Source: an uncultured Eubacterium sp. (GTDB lineage Bacteria > Bacillota_A > Clostridia > Lachnospirales > Lachnospiraceae). From it: DNA of 45,806 bases. Of this stretch, positions 31,738 through 42,000 are shown piece by piece. The stretch lies in contig CAQBGY010000001.1 in assembly GCA_948759685.1 (NCBI GenBank), positions 1 through 45,806 on the forward strand, written 5' to 3'. The position numbers and the translations under genes are program-made. Each line of letters opens with the position of its first letter. Within the stretch, counting starts at the first letter, position 1. The notes under the pieces are model-generated. The model was given only the letters and a program-made list of their open reading frames with translations. It was not told where the DNA came from and ran no database searches.

Positions 31738-33696
31738 TTAGGTTCTATATTCTACTAAATAATAATGGTTTTGACAATATCTTAATATCATTGTATCGCC
31801 ACGTGCCATATCTAAATATCCATTATCTCCATTAACGTAATTACAATTATTGTCTAATAAAGGCGTTCCAGATACTCCTCGTACTCGGATTCTATTTCCT
31901 GAATTATGGGCAACAATAATACGAATCTCAAATGTTACATCTCTGGATTTTACTGCATTTTGTATTTGAGTACTACTGGGTAATTCGATAGTCATAAATT
32001 CCAAACTAATATCTGTAAATATAAAGGTATGTGTTCGATCAAAAAGTGATTGAATTATGTCTGTATATGCAGCTCCAATATATGTATCTTCAAATTCAGC
32101 TTTACCTCCGATACCAAAAATATTTCCATCATAGTTTATTGCTTGTTGTATATACCAAGAGTTATTGTCTTTTGGTCTAAATTTAACCAAAAGCCCTATG
32201 CCACTTTCATAAGTACTTCCTGAATATTCTAACCTACATAATCCGCTGAGACCAGAAGATGCAGGGAATACATTTGTGCCAAATCCAGTCCAAATATTTG
32301 TTGATGAGTATTTTATAAAACTTGAAAGAATCGCGAGTCCTTGATATTTGCCGTTCATTTCAGTGGATTCTGTTACTCCAATTCTTCCATCTCCAATTTC
32401 AAACCCTCCAATACTTCCACTAGTAGCGGTAATTTTCCCTGTGATAGATGTATTACCTTGCGTATCCCAAGTGATATTTCCTCCGGCCAATACTCCAGAG
32501 CCATCGCCTTCTAGTCGCCATTTAAACCCTCGTAGACCATTGGTCCCGATAGTTATATCACCTTCTGTTGATGTGTGTTGGTTGATATTATTGTTTTTAG
32601 TTCCCAACCAAATAGCATTTTCATCAAAATACCAACCTGCTATAAAATTGTCAGCACCGGCAGAAAATACTTTTTCGTTATTTTTATATCCTATCAAACC
32701 ATAATCGGCATTGCTGATATAGTACATTGCAACACCGCCGTATCCTTTTACCCAGTCTAATTGATCGCCAGTATCTTGGACGGAAGTAACATTGGCGATG
32801 GCAATGAATTTTTTTAATGAATTGATCCCTATAGTTCCATTGTAAATACTATTGGCTCCTATAGTCCAGCCTGCAATACTACCACCAGATGTTTCTATTG
32901 TTCCTTTAAATGAGGCGTTTCCCTCAACATCCATTGTAACATTACCATTGGCAAAAGAGGCTGAACCGTCTTTGTTTAATGACCAATGAATGATGCCTTC
33001 ACTTTGAGCAGAAATGGCTCCTTCTGATTTTATGGATAATGTGCCATCTTCACATTGAATACCACTAGAAGTAATATCCCAACCACCTATTTTCCCTCCA
33101 GTCTGATCTATATGAAAAATCTCTTTGTTATCTTTATATCCATATATACCAGCTCCGTTATCTTCTGAAGGACCAATATATACACCCGTTAGCCCTGGAA
33201 TATCTTCAAGGCTGTCGTGACTACCAATTATTTTTTTTCCAACAAATATTTTTGGAGTAATCACATAAGAAGAGCCAATAGTTGTTTTATTGCTTTCCCA
33301 ATCTTGAATCCAGTCCAGCATAGTACTTTCGCGTACAATAGAAAATGTGAAACGCCCAGTTAACCCTGCACTTACTCCAGAAAGAACTGGAATTTCAATG
33401 TATCCTTGTAATATATCAATAGGAAGTGATATAATGGATAACCGGTATCTATAGCTATCAACTTTTATTAGTTGATATTCTATATTGTCGTTACTTTTTA
33501 CAATAGTGCTGGAATCAATTTCTATTGGGGCTTTCTCATCTCCACAATATGCTGAAATAATAGTATAAGCATGTTCTAATTTAGGGTTAGAACCATCGAA
33601 ATCTGCTTTAATCACACACGAGTTAGGGGTTAGCGATAACGAATAAGCATCGCTAATAGATACAAGTGTGATAGAAGATTTTGCTACTGTTCCCAT
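31738..33696 (-). CDS. Large tail/fibre protein with GGW repeats
   Basis: 652 residues. The N-terminal third is immunoglobulin-like. The middle shows repeated units with IGGWDITSSGIQ, IAGWTIGANSIYNGTIG, FIAGWYFDENAIWLGTK and IGGFEIGDGRIGV, each next to -VEGNASFKGTI- or -TQGNTSITGKITA-, a tandem 'S-G-G-x-I-x-G-W-x-I' fold seen in Gram-negative gut phage tail proteins. The C-terminal ~170 residues are beta-rich (DVTFEIRIIVAHNSGNRIRV). It shares the HxGTL/TGKITATSG style with the 42540-44954 protein. No enzyme motif. Candidate receptor-binding or spike component. Confidence 0.72.
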   Translation of the reverse strand: MGTVAKSSITLVSISDAYSLSLTPNSCVIKADFDGSNPKLEHAYTIISAYCGDEKAPIEIDSSTIVKSNDNIEYQLIKVDSYRYRLSIISLPIDILQGYIEIPVLSGVSAGLTGRFTFSIVRESTMLDWIQDWESNKTTIGSSYVITPKIFVGKKIIGSHDSLEDIPGLTGVYIGPSEDNGAGIYGYKDNKEIFHIDQTGGKIGGWDITSSGIQCEDGTLSIKSEGAISAQSEGIIHWSLNKDGSASFANGNVTMDVEGNASFKGTIETSGGSIAGWTIGANSIYNGTIGINSLKKFIAIANVTSVQDTGDQLDWVKGYGGVAMYYISNADYGLIGYKNNEKVFSAGADNFIAGWYFDENAIWLGTKNNNINQHTSTEGDITIGTNGLRGFKWRLEGDGSGVLAGGNITWDTQGNTSITGKITATSGSIGGFEIGDGRIGVTESTEMNGKYQGLAILSSFIKYSSTNIWTGFGTNVFPASSGLSGLCRLEYSGSTYESGIGLLVKFRPKDNNSWYIQQAINYDGNIFGIGGKAEFEDTYIGAAYTDIIQSLFDRTHTFIFTDISLEFMTIELPSSTQIQNAVKSRDVTFEIRIIVAHNSGNRIRVRGVSGTPLLDNNCNYVNGDNGYLDMARGDTMILRYCQNHYYLVEYRT

Positions 33697-33758
33697 AAAT
33701 TACTTTTTCAAAAGAATAGCCCTTGAATAAAGTATTTGTTGATGTGGGAATAGATAAA

Positions 33759-34112
33759 CTATTTCTTTATTTCTTCCAATATTTCCTTGGCCATACGTTT
33801 TGCTTCCATTCTCCACATTTGCATGTCATTCCATTCCTTTTGATGTTCACTATCTTCATCTTCTAGGAGGTGATTATTAATAATGGCTTGCATTGCATCA
33901 TCAGAGTACCGTCCATGAATAATAGCTGAAACCAATTGGCTATATGTGGGCATTCCAACTGGAAGGGTTATCTCACACCATTTGTATTGTTCATTTTCAC
34001 CTTCTTTTACTAAATTAACATCAAATGCAATTGTGTATTGACGCAACCCTAATTTTATATTGTGTCGTATGCGTTGAGGTTGCTCATTACCTTGATTATA
34101 AGCTATAAACAT
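33759..34112 (-). CDS. Tail-region protein encoded after the DGR reverse transcriptase
   Basis: 117 residues from ATG at 34112, overlapping the RT stop by 10 bases. The upstream start at 34172 would overlap the RT by 70 bases and add no plausible domain. It opens MFIAYNQGNEQPQRIRHNIK and contains LRQYTIAFDVNLV, WCEITLPVGMPTYSQLVSAI and DAMQAIINNHLLEDED, then a charged C-terminal helix. This is a small protein type found beside Bacteroides phage tail genes. The tight overlap puts it in the DGR transcript. Function unknown. Confidence 0.7.
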   Translation of the reverse strand: MFIAYNQGNEQPQRIRHNIKLGLRQYTIAFDVNLVKEGENEQYKWCEITLPVGMPTYSQLVSAIIHGRYSDDAMQAIINNHLLEDEDSEHQKEWNDMQMWRMEAKRMAKEILEEIKK

Positions 34113-35524
34113 TGTACTGTGTTTTTTATTTTTACAACTTGAAATTTTCCTTGAATATAGCAAGCCTTCCAAAAATAATGTAGTTCTGAAAATGCTTTGC
34201 GTCTGATCCCGTATGACTGATAATGAATTAAGAAACCTAAGTAAGAGTTTATAGATCTCACATTGGCATATATAGCTTCCTTGTCACAGTTTTTACATGC
34301 TTCTTCTAAATAACTTACAGCATTAATAAAGTTTCCAACAGTTCTATTCGATAAGTAAGCTCTACCTGGCTTAATTACCCCTCCTACCATTTTTATTCCT
34401 TTTTTAACTTCTTGAATATAGATTTTATTAGGGTGCATTTGAATATTTAAGATATACCGTAGTTGATTCCTAGAAGCTCTTTTAAAATATATTGCATCTT
34501 CCTTAGTTTTACATACAAAGCCAAAATCATCTACAAAACGTACATATTTGGCTCCTCTTTCTTCTGCTGCTTTAATAGCCCATTCATCAAAAAATGACAT
34601 GTAAAAATTGGCGAATAATTGACTGGTTAGGTTTCCTATTGGTTCGCCTCTCATCCATTCATTGTAAAACAAGCTTTTGTTTTTAGGCAGTATTCTCCAT
34701 AATTTTAAATTTCCTTGACGTATGCAATCATCTTGTGGTCGATGGCGTACAATTATTTCTGTAAGCCATAGCACTAAATTTAAATCTTGTTCATATATGG
34801 TTCCTTTCCAATAATTCCATTTTTCTTTGATAAATGGAATTAAGTACTCTAATAAGCGTTCACAATCAATTGACATGAAAAATCCCTTAATATCAAATTG
34901 AGCATACCATGCTTCATGGGAATAATTATCAGAGACTTCAATTGTATTTTTTGTCAACTGATCAATACATGCAAATGTTCCAAAACCCTTTCGACAATTA
35001 AATGATACATTTCCGTGTTCAACAAAACGCGCCTCAAACAATGGCTCTAAGCGTAAACACAACCAATGTTGTACAATACGGTCGCGAAAATTTGCAGCAA
35101 ATACTTCCCGTAATTTGGGACGAGTAACTATAAAACAAGTGCTTGTTGTTGGTCTATATGTTCGTTCATAAACCTCTCTCGCTAAATTTAATAGATCTTC
35201 ATGCCAAATAAGTCTATACATAACACATTGTGAACTTGTCTTTTTTTGGGCACAGCAATCATCTAACGCATCAAACCATCCCTCGACATATTTATCGTTA
35301 AGTGCTGCAACCGCTCTCACCATGTTACTGTTATTCTTGCCGTTGTTGTTGAAGTTGCCATTACTAAAGTTCACGTTCCAGCTGTTGTTCTGACTGTTCT
35401 CACTGCTACTCCAGTACCGGCTTGCGGTTATTGCGTGTACTATCTTATTCTTAACTAGGTCTTTAACGCTTGGTAAAGGCCCAGTGACACGCCCATTTTT
35501 CAATAAAGATGTCCCTGTTATCAT
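34103..35524 (-). CDS. DGR reverse transcriptase with template repeat in its 5' end
   Basis: 473 residues. Motif A is FDIKGFFMSID near 211. Motif 4 is GEPIGNLTSQLFANF near 295: the I-G-x-x-x-S-Q form, not Q-G-x-x-x-S-P, is typical of DGR RTs. The catalytic box is YVRFVDDFGF near 332. RT homology starts only around residue 75-100 (KYVEGWFDALDD, then LIWHEDLLNLAREVYERTYR). Residues 36-74 are the in-frame translation of the template repeat, and residues 1-35 include PLPSVKDL...AITASRYWSSS, resembling the CLec domain of the target. The first ATG (35524) is 12 bases after avd. The functional RT may start later, for example inside the template at residue 68. The enzyme makes mutagenic cDNA from the template RNA. 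Confidence 0.92.
   Translation of the reverse strand: MITGTSLLKNGRVTGPLPSVKDLVKNKIVHAITASRYWSSSENSQNNSWNVNFSNGNFNNNGKNNSNMVRAVAALNDKYVEGWFDALDDCCAQKKTSSQCVMYRLIWHEDLLNLAREVYERTYRPTTSTCFIVTRPKLREVFAANFRDRIVQHWLCLRLEPLFEARFVEHGNVSFNCRKGFGTFACIDQLTKNTIEVSDNYSHEAWYAQFDIKGFFMSIDCERLLEYLIPFIKEKWNYWKGTIYEQDLNLVLWLTEIIVRHRPQDDCIRQGNLKLWRILPKNKSLFYNEWMRGEPIGNLTSQLFANFYMSFFDEWAIKAAEERGAKYVRFVDDFGFVCKTKEDAIYFKRASRNQLRYILNIQMHPNKIYIQEVKKGIKMVGGVIKPGRAYLSNRTVGNFINAVSYLEEACKNCDKEAIYANVRSINSYLGFLIHYQSYGIRRKAFSELHYFWKACYIQGKFQVVKIKNTVQCL
35303..35418 (-). repeat. DGR template repeat (TR)
   Basis: 116 bases, aligning without gaps to 36074-36189. On the sense (minus) strand the two copies differ at 11 sites, and every one is an adenine here (10 become G, 1 becomes T in the variable copy). 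The TR is rich in AAC codons, the usual DGR arrangement that yields broad amino-acid choice. It lies downstream of avd and inside the RT frame, with no hairpin after it, as expected for a non-recipient copy. Confidence 0.95.
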
Positions 35525-35536
35525 AGTCGTAACCGT

Positions 35537-35938
35537 TCAACAGGCCTGCTGCTCCAACACTTTGCTCCTCCAGTTTTTAATATGCTTTGAAATTTCCTTT
35601 AAAGATTCAGCAAAATGCGGCATTTGCTTGTTGCTAATTATGCGTGTATGAGAACTCCGATTTGACCACTCTTTTAAGGTGTCAATGCAAGTTTTCACTG
35701 TACGCATCTGCAAATAAAATGAATTAATAAGTTCAAGTTTGGAATCAGGATCTTCTTCATTTAAAGCCAATCCTATCACTGTTAATCCATCAAGCAGAGT
35801 GTCTATGAGACGTTTGCTTAATTGACGAATCCCTACACTATTGGGGGTTCGTTCTACCATTTCTATACAGAGTAACATTAAATTTTCTGTTTCTCTGTAA
35901 ATAGGTGCACTTCCTGCGTTACGAATTGTTCTTGCCAT
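35537..35938 (-). CDS. avd: DGR accessory variability determinant (Avd)
   Basis: 133 residues, basic and fully helical, as in the four-helix-bundle Avd family. Helices: PIYRETENLMLLCIEMVERT, IRQLSKRLIDTLLDGLTVIG, DSKLELINSFYLQMRTVKTC and PHFAESLKEISKHIKNWRSK. Avd binds the RT and the template RNA to start mutagenic reverse transcription. Position between target and TR-RT is the standard order. The 128-base gap upstream holds the DGR hairpin and is otherwise AT-rich without a clear promoter. Confidence 0.85.
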   Translation of the reverse strand: MARTIRNAGSAPIYRETENLMLLCIEMVERTPNSVGIRQLSKRLIDTLLDGLTVIGLALNEEDPDSKLELINSFYLQMRTVKTCIDTLKEWSNRSSHTRIISNKQMPHFAESLKEISKHIKNWRSKVLEQQAC

Positions 35939-36039
35939 AATTAAAAGATTTTGTTCACAATGTGTCTTATTACATATAGTTTATTTACGAATACTTTATT
36001 TTTTCTGTAGAGGTTTACAGTTATGGTATATTTATTTTT

Positions 36040-36063
36040 GTGGAGCGTCAAAAGACGCTCCAC
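36040..36063 (-). other. DGR hairpin/cruciform downstream of the variable repeat
   Basis: A perfect 10-bp inverted repeat (GTGGAGCGTC / GACGCTCCAC) with a 4-base loop (TTTT in sense), 10 bases past the end of the variable repeat and just after the target stop codon. In Bordetella phage BPP-1 a similar short hairpin with a 4-base loop just downstream of VR is needed for efficient retrohoming. The stem is not followed by a T-run in the sense strand, so a terminator is less likely. Confidence 0.8.
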
Positions 36064-36067
36064 TATA

Positions 36068-39000
36068 CTAAAATGCTGCAACCGCTCTCACCATGTTACT
36101 GCCATTCTTGCCGCCGTTGCCGAAGCCGCCATTACTAAAGTTCACGTTCCAGCTGCCGTTCTGACTGTACTCACTGCTACTCCAGTACCAAGAATTAGAA
36201 AAATCCTTTAAAATACCAGCATCTATCGCTTTTTGGAATATTGCACCTATTTTATCATCATCGTAATTCACTCCTTGTCTAGCGTGCCAATACATCCGCA
36301 TAAGTTCACCGACAGATGGTATATACCAATTATGAGATTTAAATTTATTAGCTAATTCTTCGCCTGCTTTCACTGTAGGTTGGTAAGCGTAGCATTTGCT
36401 GGCAGCTGGATAATAGAATTGTTGATATTTGCTAAGGTTCTCATTATTAGCAATTACATCTGCTATGTACTGGGTCAACATAGACTGTTCTGTGTATAAA
36501 TCGGTAGCTTCCGGTATAGGTAAATTGACTCCAGAATCTTCAAGAATCTTATTTCTATGTTGAATAATTTTTAAATTTTTAGCCAATCCAACAGGAACTT
36601 CATCTCCTTTTTTGTACGCACCGGCCAAAATAGCTAACTCCGCTGATAACTCCTCTTTTCCAGTGTTAGTCGTCCCTGGGGCGGCAATACCATCTCTAAC
36701 AGCATCAATTTTATTATCAGAGTTAACAAATCCATCAACAGTATTTTCATCTACATAATTGTCGTATCTTATATAGTTAGCAGATGTGTGACCTGCGTCA
36801 TCATATACTGTGGGTTGCAAACCTGTTTGTGTTATATTTGCTATTGATGCAATGTCATAAACGCTATAGTTTATATCATCCTGTAATTCAATGGGGTACA
36901 CTCCAGCACTTTCGTTAGGATAAAGTCCCCACACAATGCCAGAGTTTTCAATATTTGATAATGCTACCATACGTCTATCGTTGGCGTCAGTTGGATTAAT
37001 ATAAAAACAAACTCCAACTACAGTCTTTCCAGAAGTAGTAGGACCATAAGTTCCATCATAAAACACATAATCTCCAAGGTGAGCACGTCTAGGGTATAAA
37101 CCAATATCCCATGATGCTTCAAGCACTTCACCATTTGTTTTTGTAACATAACATCTTAAAGTCGCTTGTGGAGCTAAAGTATCTTCATCTCCTAATTGAG
37201 AAACATTTATAACACAATAATCTTTTGACGTATTGACTATTTTTGCATATAAGTTGGTGTCTAATGACCAGCGAATACTAACCACATCATTACCATTAGC
37301 GGTATTCGGCTTACAATAAAAAGTGTGTTCACCTGTAGAATAAATGTATTGGCTTCCTTTGATTTCTATAGCCGCAATAGGAGTTGAGTAGTAAGTAATA
37401 TGAAGAGTGTTGTTTTCATCATCTACATTCCCCCAATGATACAACCAATCAATTTTATTATTAAAATTAGGTCGGTTGGTGGTATTATTTATTACTGCTA
37501 TTTTTCCAGATACACTGCTGTCTGTAATAGAAGCCAAATAGTTAATCATATAGAGAGAAACCTCGGTCCAGTTTATACTTGCTAACTTTAAATAATTCAA
37601 CGGGGCGTTACCTGTAAAGCATAAATTAAATATGGTACGCGAATCTGCAATTCCTGCGCCAATTGATAGGCTTTGCATTCGGTCAGCTCCTTCCAAAGTG
37701 ATAGTTCTCAAATTAGGTTGTTGATCTAAAGACAAAGATGTTAGAGTTCCAGGAAGATGAACTTCTTCTAAATATTCGGTAGCTGGAAGAACAACGGAAG
37801 ATAACATTGTTCCTACTAAGTTCAACATTCTAAGTTTAAGCAAAATGGACAAATCTAATCCACCTACTAAGCTAGCTACACGTTTCAATACTAATTCTTG
37901 CAACAAGGGGGCGGTAATTGTCATACCAGTAGGACGGAATTCGACTACCTCATTTCCATCTACATGAAAAGTTGTAAGACGAGCACCGCTTAAATTGAAT
38001 GTTTCTCCTAAACTTTTATCTGTAAAGTCACCAATAGAACGCATATAATCAATACCGTTTAAAAAGATATTGGTATTACCGTCTGAAGTTCCAACATTAA
38101 CATCGTATGTTTCTCCAGCTTTAATACGTGGAGACAGTGCGTTACCAACCCCATAAGATAATGTCGAACCTATAGCAAATGAGGGGTACAACCAAATATG
38201 TGGTACTATAGAAAATTTAAATTGTGGACGTGTACCATCTGTTTTTATTATAGACCGGAAGTTTAATGAACCTGCTGAACCTTCACCGTCACGCCTTCCA
38301 AAGTCTCCAAAAGCTGCGTAAGAAGATATGTAAGTAAGTCTGCGTGCAACCCATTGCATTTCCGCTTGTAATCCATCTCCTAAACTTTGTGTTATGGGGT
38401 CTGTACCATTTGTATATTTATTTTCCGGGTCTGAACTCACATAGGCGGTTCTGGCACGCTCATATACAAGACGGGCCACCTCATTGTAAGCAACAGCTGG
38501 GAAATAACGTTGTACGTAAAAATAATATTTTTCCATACAGCCCATTAAAGTTCCATCATCGCTTAGTTTAAGCATTGCTTGTAATATAGAGCGCATATTG
38601 GTACGCAATTCATCTGGAAAGGCATTTTCCATTTGGTTAAATAGTGCATTTCCTTCGCTATTCCAATAAAAACCTCCATCATTGTTTTTATCATGTTCTT
38701 CTACATAGTAAGGTTTTTCTCTTTGTCCTACATTGTTTACAGGAAATATAGTGTCTAAGTCATCTTGGTGCCAACCAATCAAATGAGTTTTTGGATCAAC
38801 ATAGAAATATATATTTTTCCCTCTGTTATCACTGGCTGCAATTAACTTACAAAAATTCATAGCAAAATGTGTTTCTGTAAGATTAAAGTATTTTCCTGCA
38901 TCAGCCTTAAACAATGCTATTCTAGCCGTTTTGAACGATAAGTTAATTGCATCCCAATCTGTACCACTAGCAATATTCCCGCATTGTTCGTTGATATTTA

Positions 39001-42000
39001 CAGTCGAATACCTTCCACTTTCAATCTTTTCAGTGCCTGCACCCACCCAAGTAGAAGTAATGAAATCATACCTAAATAAATCGAACTGTGCATTGGTATG
39101 TCCTGCTTTAGTCAACCAATAATGCTTGGAGGTATCAAGATTTTCTGCTGCATTTAAATCTTCAACGGTACCATTAAAATAATCTATATTATCATAATGC
39201 TTAAAGACAAAGTTAAATCCATTTTTGATAGGACCGATCTTATTGGTGTCTCCAAAGACCAGACTCATTTGCTTTTCACCGTTATACATCCAATCTTCTT
39301 CACCTTCTAAAGTAACATCTTCATCAATCCAGGGTACGCGGCACATCACCAAAGCACGGTCATTATCAGCTCCTTCCAGACATACATAATCTGGAAATTT
39401 TGTTTTGTCGTATCCGAATGTCGGTTTGTCTCCCTTACCTGGTCCAAAAGTCATAAAAGATTTAAATTGTGGTTCGGAATTCTCATCTTCTTGTACAAAG
39501 AACAAAAATGGTTTTTGAAGTACAGCTACACGACAATTTTCAAAACCTTCTGTATTGGTAATGGAATTACCACCACATACAGCTTTAAATAAATCATTAA
39601 ATAGAGCTGTAGAACCTATTTTATGGCTTTGTGCAGAACTTGCAAAATTTACTTTTCCCACCAATTTAAGTGCTCCAGGTACATCGTTAGTTAACTGATA
39701 ACATTTACCACGATTTACTCCATTTTCATCAACCCAATATCCATCTTCATTGAAGCTCCATTGTCCATTCCACCACCAATACAACATGGATGAGGTTCCT
39801 TGACCTTTTTCGTTCATGTCGTACAATGTTCCACTATTCTCCGGTTCTCCAGGGATATGGATAATTAAAGTTCCGTTGAATTTGTCCTTTTTAGTATTGC
39901 CATAAGTAGCATATTTACCTTTCCAAAGAATAACATTGTATTTTTCATAAGCAAGATCGTAGCTGATAGTGTTACCATCAAGAATATTATTAGAATCGCG
40001 GAATGCTATTTTTTCTTCACTATTATCTAAGGATGCCATATAGTTTTGGCGCACATCATTAGCTGTGAGTGCTTTCTTATACACCTTAATACTGTAAATG
40101 TCAATGTCGGCTCCAGAACTACCAATACGGATGCCTTGTGATGTTTGCTTTCCGTCTACATATTGTACGAAAGTGTCGTCTGTTGCATAGTTGATTTCAC
40201 GGTTAATAATTCCATTTAAGAAAATGCGGCAATAGTTTTGTCCGGTGCTAGATAAGTTATACAATAAATTAACCGCGATTTTAGTACGTACACCTTCATT
40301 GTAGCCGACATCTTGATTTTTACGGGTTACTTTAGATTGGGTCATGAAACAGGCATCAATAGGTTTCATTTCCCAACCTAGCGGATTATTATCTTTTGTG
40401 TAAGAACACATGCGTAATATCGGTTCGTCTTCGTTGGTTACATTGCGAATAGCATAGTCTATTTCAAATGTAAGAGAACCTGTTTTTTGAGCTTGGATAA
40501 AGTCGGAGAACGTCTCATAATCAATTGCTATGTTTCTTCCACTAGGAACACGCAAACATTTGATCCCATTATCGTCTTCAACCCAACCATCACTAATAAA
40601 ACCAAAATTTTCAAAGGTCGCGGGAACATTCTCGCCTGAAACTGTATTAATAATAGTATCTGGGTGGGTTTCTGTATTACTACGTAGTTTTGGATTGATA
40701 ATTAAATCGGCACCATCAGTCGGGGCAAAATTTTGGGAGTTATCTACATTAAAACTAATACGATCACGCAAATATTTTTCTCCAGTGCTAAATAACATAT
40801 AAGCACTGAAATTCGTTTCTTTACTTTCGATTTCTATCATATTGCCAAATGTGTAAACCACACCATTTTGGGCTTGCTGTTCAGTGTAAGACAGATAATT
40901 CTCAACCTCTTGAATGTCTGTTAATTTAAAAGTAACAGGTAATACATCTGAACCTGGGTTATATATTGCCCATTGGAAAAATTGAACGGATGTCCAGTTT
41001 ACAAGAGACTCGACTATCTTGTTCAACATGATATATGGAGTTTTATTGTCAGGATCTGAAACTACCATAACCTGTGAAACAATGTGTTCACTTTCCACAT
41101 CTGTGCCGTCTACAGATAACCAAGCCTCAATTTCATGTACTCCATGAGACATAACTTTAACAGAATCCCCTTCAGTGTCAGTTACGTCAAACTGGTTTGG
41201 AGTTTCTGTGTACTCAACTTTACCAACAGCATATTGAACAGAACGTACACCGCCTTCACCACTGATTTTTAAATTTAGTGTTTTGGCTACAGCACCGGTA
41301 TATGTATATAACAAAGACATAGCGGCACCAGTAATAGGCTGCTGCCACTCATTTCGGAACGTAAGTTTCAATTCTGTTTTTGTAACACTTTGGAACACTA
41401 CATAAGTTGTGGTGCTTTGTGTTTGGTCTCCGGTTACAATGATACGTAATTGACAGGTTCCGCTGTTAAGTAATCCACTAATATCTACATCTGTATAAGT
41501 ATCACTGTCAGCTTCTACACTCTTAATTGCCATTGTGCCAATTGTACGCCATGAATCAGAAGCGGAAGAACGCCTTTGAATAGTCATCGTACCGTCTTCA
41601 TAGGTATTTGCATATTTCCCAGTAACAGGATTGTATGTTTGGGAAGTAAAACGCATTTTTAGAACTACACTACCATCAATGCTTACATAATTTGTTTGAT
41701 TACTGGCTGTAGTTAATTCTACAATATTCATTACCCCCTGTTCGTCACTAATAGGGATAGTAACATCAAGCAATTTTAGTGCTTGATTCTCATCAGGGTC
41801 AGCAAGCCATTCATTGTATGTGTTTTTATTAGCAAATGCTCGAATATGATAAAACCCATCCGGATCTTTTGTCATAGGAGGAATATGACCAATCTTATTG
41901 TTTTCATGGTCTTGCAAATAGCTCTTTATAAACTTTTGCACAGCCTCCCCAGAGTAGGGGAGAAGATTCGTTTCATCAGGTGCTGCGGGGATGGTATTGT

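Noticed and set aside
34112..34172. ATG at 34172 as start of the gene after the RT
   Set aside because: It would overlap the RT C-terminus by 70 bases and adds a Lys/Ser-rich segment from another frame; ATG at 34112 begins the recognisable protein.
36040..36063. Reading the hairpin after the adhesin as an intrinsic terminator
   Set aside because: No T-run follows the stem on the sense strand, and avd/RT downstream need read-through; its distance from the VR fits the DGR homing hairpin better.
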